Notes: generated from the letters alone by a model not told the origin. Positions 32,090 to 44,800 are shown, counted from the stretch's first letter. The stretch: 64,000 nucleotides of DNA from Platanthera guangdongensis (GCA_039583875.1 CM077164.1:65565628-65629627), one strand, 5' to 3'. A program made the numbers and translations.

Positions 32090-34834
32090 AATACCCTCAT
32101 ACTTAAGCTTTTGCTATTCTAGAGTAAAAGTTGGAGATGAACTTATAAGGAATTAACAAAATCCTAAGTTTAGCTACCGCTTGAATTTATTAAAGGTAAG
32201 ATCAAAATAAATATCCGGGTACTAGAGTTAAATCCTAATTTATGAAATGTTATAAATAGAGGAAGAGTTTCAAAAAGACTTTTAGATAAAACAAATAGAA
32301 AGTAAAAAATTATTTTTGTTAGTTTAACAAAGATGGATTGAAATTATATAAAAAAACTTTAGCTTGAAAGAAGTTAAAGGAAATAATGCAATTTAAAAAT
32401 TATGTTCTCAAAAAATTTTAAATTAATTCTACAATCATTGAAATAGGCTAAGTGGTTTGGTGGTTTATGAAGAGCGCTTTGATTTAGAGGTGAGGTAATT
32501 TTTTCTCGAACCTCTATATAATGCTTTTTTGAATAATTAGGAAAATGAAATCTTATTTTCCAAACATATAATTTTTTTCTTTCTTCATAAATAATAAATA
32601 ACCCAATGTATATGTATAGAAGTAATGAATTTTATCCTCTTACTCCGTAACATATAATCTTTTTAAATATTGGGTGCCTATGTTTACGGAACGAAATTTT
32701 ATTCCCATTGACATAAGATCTTTTTAAGGGATAAAATATGGGTAAGCATTTCAAGTGAGACATGAAAAAAAAATGGAGGTGGGTTTATTTTTTTCAAAAA
32801 CAAAACTAGATTTTAATAAAAAAGTTATGAGAGCAACCTTTTTAAAATGAACGTTCCTATATTTTTAAAAGCAAAAAGTAGAAATAATTGAAATCCATGA
32901 TTGTTATTTTCTAACATAAAACACGAGCTTTTATTTATAAAAATTAGAAGTGGTGGTGAAAAACAGGTTCCCTATTATAAGGAAAAGACATAAAAAAAAT
33001 CTTTAAAACTTAATCCCAGACACTTAAATCTATCGAACATTAATTAATAAACTAATTGTAAGCAAAGAATAAGTAAAATTCGAATATAAATTAACTCGAA
33101 ACTAGATTTTTGGAAAGCAAAAAGAGTTAAGATGTGGTATATTTGCTTTTATTTGTTACATAATTTAACAAAATATTTTTTGAATTTTTAGGGGTTTTAT
33201 CATTTTTTTGGAATTTTGATGTGATTATTATCGTTTTTTTGAATTTTTTGAGGTTTTTTTATCTCCTTTTTTTATTATTATTTTTTTTTGAATTTTTAGA
33301 GTTTTCTCTTTTTTGGATTTTTGGTTTTTATCTTTTTAGGGTTTTTGGATTTTCAAATTTTTTTGATTTTTTAGTTTTTTTATCAAGTTATAAGAAGGGG
33401 GAGAGAAAGAAGTGGTAGTTATAAAGAAGAGAGGGGGAAATAGAAATTTTTTTGCATAAATATACAAAGTAAAAACTTGATGGCCCGCGAACAAACTCTT
33501 ATTTAGATGGTTGGTTTGATGAGTCGAATGCCGCGGGCATGCTAAAAAATGAGATTTTACAAAAAAGAAGAGAGAGGGGGGGGGGGGGGAAGAGAAAGAT
33601 TTAGTTTTTTTTAAAAAAAAAGAAGAAGAAGAGAGGGGGGAAAGAGAAAGAGTTTTTACAAAATTATTTTACAAATTAAAGTAAACAAATTTTTTTTTTG
33701 ATTTTTTTATTTTACTGTTTTTTTTGAAGTTTTTGATTGTTATAAAAGACAATGAAAATTTGTTTGAGGTTTTGATATTTTTCATTTTTTGTATTTTTTG
33801 CTAAGTACAGAATATAAAAAATACAGAATAGGAAAACACCCTCATACTTAAACCCAACATTGTCCCCAATGTTGTAATTTAAGTATGCAGAACGAATAAT
33901 TTACAAAATAAAATATGTACAAAAATTAAAAGAGATGGTAGAATCTTCCCTTAGACGAGTTCAGGGAGGCCCATATGGAACCATGCATTATTTAGAAGAA
34001 AAAGCAAAAATATAACAGAAAAAAATAAAATGAAAATATAAACTCAGCCTAAAGAGTGTGGGCGGTAGGGGATGGCAAGTCTAGGTGCGACTCGATTAGC
34101 TAACGTCTTAGCTTTAAGTGCGCGGATAGAAATGCGGACCCCGAATGCGCCCAAAAGAGTAAAGTGCGCCGACGGAAAATGAAACAAAATAAGTTAAGAT
34201 TAGTTAAAACCAAATATATACATTTTAATAACAAAATAGATATATATAATTTTTTTGTTATAGATTTTTTTATTATATTTTTTGTGGTTTTTAAGTTTTT
34301 TAAGTTTATTTTTGTTTTCTTTTTTTTGGATTTTTGAGGTTTTTAGAGTTAGTTTTTTGTTTTTTAGGTTTTAAGAGTTTTTTAGTTTTTAGAGTTTTAG
34401 TTAATGTTTTTTTTTTGATTTTTTGGTTTGTAGTGTTTTTTTCATAAAAATAATGAAATTTTTTTAAGTTTTGTTTTTTTTTTAATTTTAGATTTTTTTC
34501 AGTTTTTTTAGGTTTTTCAAGTTTTTATTTTTATAGGTTTTTTAATTAATGTTTTTTGGAAACAACGCTATCTCATTTTTATTTTTTTTATAGATAAATA
34601 TATATGAAAATATAAGTATAAAATAAACTCATTTTTTTCATTTTTTTAGTTTTTTTATATTATTATTATTATTATTATTATTATTATGATTATTATGATT
34701 ATTAGTAGTAGTATTTTTTTGTTGGCCATTTTAAATTTTTGTTATATATATATATATATATATAGGTAAAATTAATAGATTTCCATGGTTCAAAATAACG
34801 ACTCGAAAAATCCCCGGCCGCGGCGCAAAAAACT
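32090..34834 (-). mobile_element. Tat-like interior a (non-coding, 2745 bp)
   Basis: Extremely T-rich on plus with many homopolymer runs, interrupted by two conserved GC-rich islands (33479-33545 and 34058-34190) and a conserved 45-nt hairpin (33843-33887). Its minus-strand start has the primer site (34811-34829, here mutated at two positions) and its minus-strand end the purine tract (32090-32109). No gag/pol motif in any frame. (TTA)n lies at about 34657-34690. Confidence 0.8.
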
Positions 34835-37198
34835 TGATTGATATTTTCGCATCGGGTCCGAAAACTTGATGCGGTTAAAACTCCAAAAATTGGTGAGAAT
34901 TCCTGCGGCGCCCCGGGCGGTTTATTAAAGGAAAAAGGCGGATTTGGTTTTTATTTAGAAAACGGGGCGCACGGATTTATTGTTTTGGATATAAAAAGAT
35001 GAGATCGAGTTTTAACGAAAGGAGGCAAGTGCACCTATCGTGTGTAGTACAGGATATTCCGGGGTTGAATATCGAGGTCGTATTGTTCTCGGGGTCGGTT
35101 CGATTATTTCTACTATTTCCTGGAGGGGACTATTATTTTACCGATAATTATTTTGTCGGGATATTTTTTATATTTATGAAAGCAAAAAAGTAAGACATAA
35201 AATAGAAAATGAAAGCAATAAAGGGGGAGACGATGATAAGCTTATCGCGACGGAATCGAATAAAATTTGAACAAAAATAAACTTTTAATAAAAAGAGATC
35301 CTAAATTTCAAATTAATTAAGGCGGACACTTGGCCGTGGAGGTTCCACTAGAATGAGCTCACTTATCTCTAGGACTATCGCTCACCTGAACGCTAAGACT
35401 ATTCGACCAAACGTTAGTCCGATGAAGGATTCCTCTTAACGCCCGCATTATACTAAGAACCCCGCTATTGGGTGGGGAACCCAATCCGGTAGAGTTGGCA
35501 CACCTCCTCTCGCAAAGGTTAGTGCGAAACTCTCTTTACCAAGGGGTGATCGGTCCATACGCACGACCTCTCGGCTATCTAGTGTATGCACTACGGAAAT
35601 AGGGCCCATGCATCGATTATGTGGTCCTACGCATCGTAAACCCTAAGTAAACCTTAAGTTAATTTAATTAATAAGAAAATAAGGACCTTTAATTATTGAA
35701 AGTTACGTTTTGTCCCAATGCTCTTCGATACTGAGGGCTAAGAACGGTTAGCCACTCATCGGAATGGGGACGGCAGGCGGTGAAAGTAATAAAAGGAAAG
35801 CAGTAAATAAAGCAGGAAAGAAAGCAATAAAGGAAAGCAGTAAAAGAAAGCAGTAAATTACAAGTCCTACTCAAACGAGTAGGACTGAAATGAAAGCAGT
35901 AAAGTGCGAGTCCCGGCGCAAATGCGTGGGCGAGAGAAATGATAGCGAGTCCTACTCAAACGAGTAGGACAAAATAAATACAACACAGGCACACACTCGA
36001 CAGAAATTAAAAACTCTCACACACACACACACACTCTCGACAGTAAATTAAAAACACAACTCACTCTACTGAATTGAAAATGCACACACACTGCATAACG
36101 GTAAAACAAACCCACACACTCGACATGAAAGTAAAATACGCACAAACACACTCTAATGAATGAAATAAAAACACTGCACCATTTAACTCTTAACGAGTAT
36201 GTGAAAATAAATGCGCACACATATAAATTGCAAAATACTAAGTTACCGAAAAATTAAAATAACTACATTTATACCACTAAAATGCGGTAGAAATGAATAA
36301 AAAACTAAAATAACAATTAAACGGAGCAAAGAGTTTTGCAAATAAATGCAAAAATAGAAGTGCTCGGAAAATTAAAACGAATACATTTCTACCGCTAGAA
36401 TGCGGTAGAAATGAATAAAAAGAGGACAGAAAAATTAAAGGAGCAAAAGTTTAAAATGAAATTGAAAATGCTCGAAAAATTAAAACAACTATATTATCAT
36501 TCCTATAACTTGATAAAAACGCTACAAAAGTGTAAATAAAGTAAAAAAGAACGAAAAAGTTAAACAACCTAAACAAGCAAATCTAAGTTAAAGAAAATTA
36601 AAAACCACTTTGAAAACATTTCTACGCATTTATAGGAATGTAATAAAAGCTACAAAATTCTAAATCTCACCAAATTAAGTTACGAAATGAAAATGAAAAC
36701 ATAAAAAGCACAAGTTATTCTTATACACGCACACACACATATTAAAAGAACAAAAACTAAGTTAGAAAAAAGAAAAAAAAAAGATTGCATAAAGAGAAGG
36801 CACATAGATGAAGGCCAAATCCATAGAAAGGGAGAAAACTACAAATTTTATTAATCTAAAAGGAGATTACAAAGCTAAAACCAAAAAGGAGAGGGGGAGA
36901 AAATCCCTTATATAGGCCTTGGAATCATCTAAGAAGCATTTCCCCTATACAAAATGGCCCAAAAAGTGGAACAGGATTACAAGCAGAAGGCTGGAATTTA
37001 TAGATAAAAAATTTCACGGGACACGCCCTCGGACACGGGCGTGTCAGGGGGCGTGTCAGTACTATTCATGATTCGATCTGGCGAATTGACGACGTAGTTG
37101 ACATCGGGCTGGACACGTGTCGGTCACGCAGCGGTCACGCCCCAGGTCCCGAGCGTGACTATGGGCGTTTTAGGGAGGTAGAACTAGGCGCGGGTTGC
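34835..37198 (-). repeat. Tat-like LTR b, truncated on its U3 side
   Basis: Matches LTR a from its sense 3' end up to the U3 palindromes, then stops at about 37198 after GGCGCGGGTTGC. The remaining 5' part of the LTR and the adjoining 3' interior (equivalent to about 31450-32840) are deleted. Confidence 0.82.
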
Positions 37199-39108
37199 GA
37201 GCAACCTTAAAAAGGTTCCTCACATGACAAATTTGTTTTTATACCAATTAAAAAAAATGGAGGTGTTTTATAACAATCAAAGACATCAAACAAATTTTCA
37301 TTGATTTTACTTAAAAAGGTTTGAGAGCAACCTTTTTAAAATGAACGTTCCTATGTTTCTAAAAGCAAAAAGTAGAAATAATTCAAATCCGTGATTGTTA
37401 TTTTGTAACATAAAACACGAGCTTCTATTTATAAAAAATTAGAAGTGGTGGTGAAAAATAGGTTCCCTATTATTAGGAAAAGACATAAAAAATCTTTAAA
37501 ACTTAACCCCAGACACTTAAATCTATCGAACTTTAATTAATAAACGAATAGTAAACAAAGAATAAGTAAAATTCGAATATATATTAACTCGAAAGTAGAT
37601 TTTTGGAAAGCAAAAAGGGTTAAGATGTGGTATATTCGATTTTATTTGTTACATAATTTAACAAAATATTTTTTGAATTTTTAGGGGTTTTATCATTTTT
37701 TTAGAATTTTGATGTGATTATTATCATTTTTTTTTGAATTTTCAGAGGTTTCTTTATTTTTTTTTTATTTTTAGAGTTATTCTCTTTTTTGGATTTTTGG
37801 TTTTTATCTTTTTAGGGTTTTTAGATTTTCAAATTTTTTGATTGTTTAGTTTTTTATCAAATTTAGAAGGGGGAGAGAAAGAAGTGTTATTTATAAAGAA
37901 TAGAGGGGGAAAGAGAAAATTTTTTATAGAAATGTACAAAGTAAAAACTCGATAGCCCGCGAACAAACTCTTATTTAGGTGGTTGGTTCGATGAGTCGAA
38001 CGCCGGGTGCATGCTAAAAAGCGAGCTTTTACCAAAAAGAAGAGAGGGGGGAGAGAAAGATTTACATTTTTTTAAAGAAGAAGAAGAGAGGGGGGAAAGA
38101 GAAAGAGTTTTTACAAAAATTTTTTACAAATTAAAGTAAACAAATTTTTTTATTTTTTTATTTTATGGGTTTTTTGAAGTTTTTGATTGGTATAAAAACA
38201 ATGAAAATTTGTTTGATATTTTGATTTTTTTTCATTTTTTTGTATTTTTTGCTAAGTATAGAATATAAAAAATGCAGAATAAGAAAACACCCCCATACTT
38301 AAACCCAACATTGTCCCCAATGTTGCAATATAAGTATGCGGAACAAATAATTTACAAAATAAAATATGTACAAAAATTAAAAGAGAGGGTAGAAGCTTCC
38401 CTTAGACGAGTTCGGGGAGTCCCATATGGAACCCTGCATTATTTAGAAGAAAAAGCAAAAATACAACAGAAAAAAAATGAAACAAAAATATAAACTCGGG
38501 CTAAAGAGTGTGGGCGGTAGGGGATGGCAAGTGTAGGTGTGACTCGATTAGCTAACGTCTTAGCTTTAAGTGCGCGGACAGAAATGCGGACCCCGAACGC
38601 TCCCAAAAGAGTAAAGTACGCCGACGCAAAATGAAACAAAATAAGTTAAAATCAAATATATACATTTTTAATAACAAAATAGATATATATATATATATTG
38701 TTATAGATTTTTTTGTTATATTTTTTGTGGTTTTTATGTTTTTTAAGTTTATTTTTGTTTTCTTTTTTTGGGGATTTTTGAGATTTTTAGAGTTAGTTTT
38801 TTGTTTTTTAGGTTTTAAGAGTTTTTCAGTTTTTAGAGTTTTAGTTAGTGTTTTTTTTTATTTCTTGGTTTGTAGTGTTTTTTTTCATAAAAATAATGAA
38901 AATTTTTTAAGTTTTGTTTTTTTTTATTTTTAGAATTTTTTTTCATTTTTTTAGGTTTTTCAATTTTTTAGTTTTATAGGTTTTTTAATTAATTTTTTTT
39001 TTGGAAACAGCGATATTTCATTTTTGTTTTTTTATAGATAAATATATATGAAAATATTAGTATAAAATAAACTCATATTTTTCATTTTTTTTAAAGTTTT
39101 TTTTATTA

Positions 39109-39143
<35 letters not shown>

Positions 39144-39264
39144 GTAGTAGTATTTTTTGTTGGCCATTTTAAATTTTTATTATATATATATATTGGTAAA
39201 ATTAATAGATTTCCAGGGTTCAAAATAACGACTCGAAAAATCCCCGGCAGCGGCGCCAAATACT
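37199..39264 (-). mobile_element. Tat-like interior b, rearranged and shortened
   Basis: From about 37322 it is co-linear with 32840-34834. The first 120 bp are scrambled: they include inverted pieces of the interior sequence at 38175-38220 (TTGTTTTTATACCAAT and ATCAAACAAATTTTCATTG) and two small fold-backs. The hairpin is at 38294-38338, GC islands at 37950-38020 and 38508-38640, and an intact primer site at 39242-39259. Confidence 0.78.
39242..39259 (-). other. Primer binding site, Tat-like unit b
   Basis: The complement reads TGGCGCCGCTGCCGGGGA, the characteristic Tat/Athila-type primer site, next to the CAATCA end of LTR c. Equivalents are at 34811-34829, about 53623-53640 and about 58671-58689, some mutated. 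Confidence 0.82.
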
Positions 39265-40516
39265 TGATTGATATTTTCGCATCGGGTACGAAAACTTGAT
39301 GCGGTTAAAACTCCAAAAATTGGTGAGAATTCACGCCGCACCCCGGACGGTTTATTTAAGGAAAAAGGCAGATTTGGTTTTTATTTAGAAAACGGAGAGC
39401 GCGGATTTATTATTTTGGATATAAAAAGATGAGATCGAGTTTTCACGAAAGGAGGCAAGTGCACCTATCGCGTGTAGTACAGGATATTTCGGGGAGGAAT
39501 ATCGAGTTCGTATTGTTCTCGGGGTCAGTTTGATTATTTCTACTCTTCCCTAGAGGGGACTATTATTTTGAAAATAATTATCATGTCGGGATATTTTTTA
39601 TATATGTAAAGGCAAAAAGTAAGAGAGAAAATAGAAACTGAAAGCAATAAAGGGGGGCCGATGATAAGCTTTGCGCGACGGAATCGAATAAAATTTGAAC
39701 TAAAATAAACTTTTAATAAAAAGAGATCCTAAATTTCAAATTAATTAAGGCGGAGACTTGGCCGTGGAGGTTCCACTTGAATGAGTTCACTTATCTCTAG
39801 GACTATCGCTCACCTGAAGCTAAGACTATTCGACCGAATGTTAGTCCCACGAAGGATTCCTCTTAATGCCCGCATTAAACTAAGAACCCTGCTATTGTGT
39901 GGGGAACCCAATCCGGTAGAGTTAGCGCGCCTCCTCTCTCGAGGGTTAGTGCGGAACTCTCTTTACCAAGGGGCGATCGGTCCATACGCACGGCCTCTCG
40001 GCTAGCTCGTGTATGGACTACGGAAATCGGGCCCACACGTCGATTATGTGGTCCTACGCGTCATAAACCCTAATCAAACCTTAAGTTAATTTAATTAATT
40101 AGAAAATAAGGACCTTTAATTATTGAAAGTTATTTTTTCTGTCCCAATGCTCTTCGATACTGAGGGCTAAGAATGGTTAGCCACTCATCGGAATGGGGAC
40201 GGCAGACAGTGAAAGCAATAAAAGGAAAGCAGGAAAGAAAGAAGTAAAGGAAAGCAGTAAAAGAAAATAGTAAATTGCAAGTTCTACTCAAACAAGTAGG
40301 ACTGAAATGAAAGCAGTAAAGTGCGAGTTCCGACACAAATGCGTGGGCGGGAGAAATGAAAGCGAGTCCTACTCAAACGAGTAGGACAAAATAAATGCAA
40401 CGCACGCACACACTCGACAGAAATTTAAAACTCTCACACACACACTCTATAGAAAATTAAAAACACAACTCACTCTACTGAATTGAAAATGCACACACAC
40501 TGCATAATGGTAAAAC
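39265..40516 (-). repeat. Tat-like LTR c, left part
   Basis: Sense 3' portion of LTR c, interrupted by copia C after the target site AAAAC (40512-40516). It continues at 49162. Confidence 0.88.
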
Positions 40517-40836
40517 TGTTGGGTATTGTATCCACAATTACCTGGATTTGAGGAAGCCACCTGTCAAGATAAGATGAATTCACAATGTATTTGATGAAAC
40601 CTCTCAAGTTGTGCTTGCAGTTATTCCACGCTAAGTGCACACCAATGTCAGGGTGCAGTAGGTCAATATACACGGGTCTGCACGACGTAATCCCTCGTTG
40701 AGCAGATCAGTGTGTTGGCCTACGTGTACTCTCTCTATTGGAGTGCACTTACTTTCAAGTACAGGGTCGTGTTTATACAAGAGCAGACAAGGAGCAAGGA
40801 TGGGTCAAGGAGCAGCTCTTGGGTGGAAAGACGAAA

Positions 40837-41166
40837 ATTCGTCTAAGTGTAATTCGACGAGAATCACCAAGTGATTCTCGCCGATTCGGCGAGAATCACT
40901 AGTGATTCTCGCCGAATCGTCGAGAATCATTAGTGATTCTTGCCGACTCTATCCGACTACCTCAAAACGGTGCCAAGTAAGATTCGGCGAGAATCACTAG
41001 TGATTCTCGCCGAACCCATCGTTGAGCAGATCATGAATACCAAGTTATATTCGTTGAGAATCAACAAGTGATTCGGCGAGAATCATTAGTGATTCTCGAC
41101 GAATCGTCGAGAATCACTAACTGATTCTCGCCGATTCGTCGAGAATCACCTGCGATTCTCACCGAT
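40837..41166 (+). promoter_or_regulatory. GATTCTCGCCGAATC palindrome cluster in copia C U3
   Basis: Contains a perfect 36-nt palindrome at 40883-40918 (arms GATTCGGCGAGAATCA and its complement around a CTAG centre), a near-copy at 40982-41014, and further ATTCGTCGAGAATCAC units. It lies about 120 bp upstream of the TATA box. Same block in the 3' LTR at 47837-48169. Confidence 0.7.
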
Positions 41167-41286
41167 TTTTACTTGGCGTTTTCTCTGGGAGCTGCTGGAC
41201 CGGATTCTGCCGCTGGACTATGTTGAACCGGAACTAGGGTTTCCTTCAGGTGGGACCCACAACGGTCACTTTGGAGTATACGTGTG

Positions 41287-41294
41287 TATAAATA
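41287..41294 (+). promoter_or_regulatory. TATA box of copia C
   Basis: TATAAATA in GTGTATAAATACACGG, conserved at 48288-48295 in the 3' LTR. Confidence 0.65.
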
Positions 41295-42170
41295 CACGGG
41301 TATTTTTGAACAGTACAATCAGCAAAGAAGAAAAGAAAAACGCGAGCCGCGACGTAACCTAGATTGCTGTTTCCGCTCCGCCGCCGCCGCTGTCGCTCGC
41401 GCCAAGTTGTTCGCCGGTTGATCGTGGTTTCGCCCAGATCCTCCTGCGACAGAAGCCTAGCTAAGCTCAGCGTCTCACGTGTCTAACCGGAGATCTCTTG
41501 TCTCTCGATTTATAGATCGGGAAAATCTTCCCCATCCGAATCGATCGAGACGATTGATCCTAGTGTGACCGTTGGTAGACCTAGCTAGCTTCGCTACGAA
41601 GTTTGGATCTCTAAAGAACTGCAGCCGCACATCGTTGTTGTCGCTGATCCCGTGAACCTAGCCGCCGCCCATCTTGCCGCCGCCGGTTCCGGGGAGATCC
41701 TCTCCAAGAGAGATCTAGGGTTGTGGACTCTTTGTGGACTTCAAGAACACGTCGTCAACAAAGAGGGACACCTTTGTCTCCAAACGTAGTTTGTATCTTT
41801 TGTACATTCTATTTTATTTTTGTTGTAAAGGAACGGTGGTTCCGTGTTGTAAGGGTTGGGTGCAACCCGTGTTGTGGGAGTGTTGACTCCTACGTGTGGA
41901 AGGGTTCCTTCCGATAGTGCAAGGATTGGATTTCAATCCTGTTGGTGAAGAGACTGAGTCGTCCCTTGTTGGGAGATAGGTCGAAGGGGGAAAGTGGATG
42001 TACCCAAGTCGGGGAACCACTATAAATAGCTTGTGTACTCTGTTGTGCTGTGTTGTTTTATTTTCTTGTGCAGGTACAATTTAAATTCCGCAATAGCGCT
42101 GCACGTCACCTATTCCCCCCCCCCCCCCCCCCCATAGGTGAACATAGTTGACACTAGGTGGACTTTCAAG

Positions 42171-42185
42171 TGGTATCAGAGGGAG
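42171..42185 (+). other. Primer binding site, copia C
   Basis: TGGTATCAGAGGGAG three bases after the LTR, identical to that of copia B. Confidence 0.9.
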
Positions 42186-42242
42186 GTTGCTCATCAAAAA
42201 GGTTTACACCTTGAGTAGTATCCTGCCACCAGTGTCAGAAGC

Positions 42243-43373
42243 ATGGAGCTGTATTATGAGATATCGTCACTAAGACTCCCCGCATGTACAAAGGAGTATT
42301 ATCCCGTCTAGAGGATGAGGGTGTCATATCACTTGGAGGCCATCGATCCTCGAGCATCTTTCATCCTGGAAGAGGGTCCTTTTATTCCTATGAAGACCTC
42401 CTGCTCTGGAAAGAATATCGAATTGCCCAAGTGCATTGCAGAGATGTCAGAGACGGAACTATCACTATTTAACTTGGACAAGAGGATTCGTCAAATTATC
42501 TTGGATATCTGGTCTGGAGCTTCTCGCTCTAAATTGGAAAAATGTAGGACGGCTAAATCAATGTGGGTGATGATCTCAGAGCTGATGGGGGGGTCAGAGA
42601 AAGCTGGAATCTGCTGTCAATCAGAGGATGAAGCCTATGTGGGGGTCCTCGCCTCTGAAGATGAAGGCAAGGATCTCTCGGACAGCATCAGAGCTCCTGT
42701 GTCCGTGTCAGAGACTGAAGAGGCCAGTGAGGAAAGCAGCTCTGATGAGGATGACACAATGGTCACTGGCTCTAATGACAATATCACTGAAGAGCAGGTA
42801 ACCTCTTCATCCTGCCCTGTATCTCTTGAAGTTTCTGAAGACAGGAACTGCATCTCTTCAGAAAATGCTGATTCCCTGCAGAGAGCCCTTCAAACAAGCA
42901 ACCTACTTGCTGAGGAGCAAGCTCAAGAGATTGATCGACTGAAGATCTTGTTGGTTCTCCAATTGGCATCCAACAAGGTCAAGGACTCTAAAATCTCAGC
43001 TATAGAGAGTAGTCTAGAGAATGAGAAAAGAATAGTATCAAACTTTTCCAAGGTTGATGCTATAAAGAGAAAGCAAGAAAATGGGTGGATCTCCCGGATT
43101 ATCAATTCATGGAGAAATGGGGAAACGGTATTCCGACCCCCCACTCCAAGCAGGAAGGCAACTCATCATGCCTTCAGGTATGACCACAGGAACAATCGTG
43201 GTCACTGCAAGGGTCATCTGTCCTCATGTGGAGACACCCGTAGTGCAAGGGCCGTCGTGGCCACCCATAGAGAATACCTAAGGCTCATTCTGAGCCCTTT
43301 GTATTCACTGCCAATGCCTCAACTCGGTGTGAATCTGCAGGTCCCAGCTCTCAGAACACTTCTCACCACCTGA
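42243..43373 (+). pseudogene. Copia C gag (one in-frame stop, internally deleted)
   Basis: The ATG at 42243 opens MELYYEISSLRLPACTKEYY; a TAG at 42309 sits where copia B gag has a conserved Trp of the IWKER motif. After it the frame runs to 43373 without interruption. It shows EEGPFIPMKT, MSETELSLFNLDKRIRQI, KCRTAKSMWVMISELMGGSE (gag core), then jumps to an acidic Ser/Glu/Asp-rich tract and a long Leu/Glu/Lys coiled coil (about residues 200-270 after 42315). Compared with copia B, the segment holding the first zinc knuckle is absent. A frameshift near the end leads to the knuckle region at 43556. Despite the stop it is much better preserved than any gag of the other elements. Confidence 0.82.
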
Positions 43374-43555
43374 GGACACAGGACAGGGAGGTTAGAAGTC
43401 ATAGTGTAAGTTTTCATGGGGTCTCAGGAAGGGGGATGCCTGAAAGGAAGGCACCACCTCCCCGGCCTCATGACGCTCGCAACATGCATTCCTTCCACCC
43501 TTCCACGTGTCACGGTGGAAGAGGAAATTTTGTTAGGAGATCATGACCTATCCCG

Positions 43556-43801
43556 TTGAGACCTAGGACTGTGACTACCTCAGTCACTAGATCAGGTCAG
43601 AAATGGCGATACAACATTCACCCGTGTTGGTGCTGTGGCAAAGTGGGACACTTTGACATCGACTGTTGGCACAACCCCTCTGTGTCAAGGGCAAGGGCCT
43701 ATCCACATTTTCTGAGCAGAGTTAGCCTTCCTGACAGGTTTTCTGAAGGAAGGCAGTCGAGTGCTTATGCTAACAGGAACCTAGGACCCAATATGATTTA
43801 G
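43556..43801 (+). pseudogene. Copia C gag zinc knuckle segment
   Basis: A perfect CCHC knuckle at 43625-43666 (C-W-C-C-G-K-V-G-H-F-D-I-D-C) in basic context, followed by PDRFSEGRQSSAYANRNLGP and a TAG at 43799. It corresponds to the second knuckle of copia B at 24279, which lies directly before protease there. Here no protease follows. Confidence 0.8.
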
Positions 43802-44394
43802 GTTCCTAAGGTAAAGTAATTCTTTCTTACAGGGTAGTCTAGGTTCCCGTGAATATGATGGGAACTAGACAGTAGGTGGCTCAAGACTAAATTGGAACAA
43901 GCGTCTGCAATAACAGATGTGATATCTACTTGAGTATATTCACATTGAGCTCCTAAAATGTTTTACCTGAGGGACTAAATGATAACTCTCATAATCCCAG
44001 GTACGGTTGATCAATTCCAGGACTTGAGTCATATTGTATCCACATTTACATATATATATATATGTATATATAGTTATACCTATATTTACACCATTGTGTG
44101 AGTACATCTAATGATATGTTAACATGGTAAACATAAACCATAGATACAATATTGAAGACTTATCAGAAATTCCCCTGGTAGACTCGAGATCTAACGTCTA
44201 CAGGCTTAAATTAGTTCACTGAAAACCAGCGTAGATTGGCCTTATGAAGTATTTACATACTTAGAAGATGCTTAAATTAATTTATATGGAAAAGCCGGCT
44301 CAAACCCTAATAGCTTGGCTTTAAGGAGTATCTATATAGTTAGAAGACTTTCAAATTAACTTAGACAAACGAAACCGTGAGAATCCCATTTAAC
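43802..44394 (+). other. Non-coding filler replacing pol in copia C
   Basis: No protease, integrase, RT or RNaseH motif in any frame. It includes (AT)n at 44050-44072 and degenerate 65-90 bp repeats around the phrase GCTTGGCTTTAAGGAG (44313 and 44403). Confidence 0.65.
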
Positions 44395-44800
44395 TCGTCG
44401 AGCTTGGCTTTAAGGAGAATCTCATTTAAGAAGAAACCCATTCCCGCCGACCCTTCACCTCCCGCAGGAATTCCGCCTAAGAACGCTCTCCGCAGGAAAA
44501 CTTGTCGATTCTCGCCGCAAGGGAAGCTCGCCGAATCGACTCCTTCTCCGCAGGAAACTCGTCGACTCCCGCAAGACTCTCGCCGAATTGGTCTCCATCG
44601 AAGGTCTCCCACCGAATCCCGCAGGAAACTCGCCGAATCGCGCAGGAAACTCACCGAATCCGCAAGTTTCTCATCGAAGGTTTCCCCCAAGAATCCCACC
44701 GAAGTTTCTCACCAAAGGTCTCCATCGTCTTCCCGCAAGTATCTCGCCGAACCGTGCCGGCTTCCGTCGACATCCCGCAGGAAGCTCACCGACGATCTCT
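44395..44800 (+). promoter_or_regulatory. CTCGCCGAATCG / GTCGA repeat block before copia C 3' ORF
   Basis: Multiple GCAGGAAACTCGCCGAATCG-type units with CTCGTCGAGC and ACTCGTCGACTCCC variants. The core CTCGCCGAATC is the arm motif of the LTR palindromes of this same element (40837-41166). The block ends about 150 bp before the 3' ORF start. Long frames through it are a side effect of the low-stop repeat. Confidence 0.55.

Larger units (their letters stand above)
40517..42168 (+). repeat. Copia C 5' LTR
   Basis: Starts TGTTGGGTATTGTATCC and ends GGACTTTCA. Palindrome cluster at 40837-41166, TATAAATA at 41287-41294, run of 19 C at 42115-42133 in the conserved CTATTC-C(n) end motif. Confidence 0.92.

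Noticed and set aside
33221..33418. Phe/Leu-rich short frames in Tat-like interiors (also near 38631 and 57182)
   Set aside because: They are translations of T homopolymers with no conserved start or end.
29264..35193. Short plus-strand frames beginning MRSSFNERRQVHL in several Tat-like LTRs
   Set aside because: They are antisense to the element, occur only because the LTRs are near-identical, and end at variable points.
8175..42185. tRNA genes at TGGTATCAGAG sites
   Set aside because: These are primer binding sites at LTR boundaries, only the tRNA 3' complement, without a cloverleaf.
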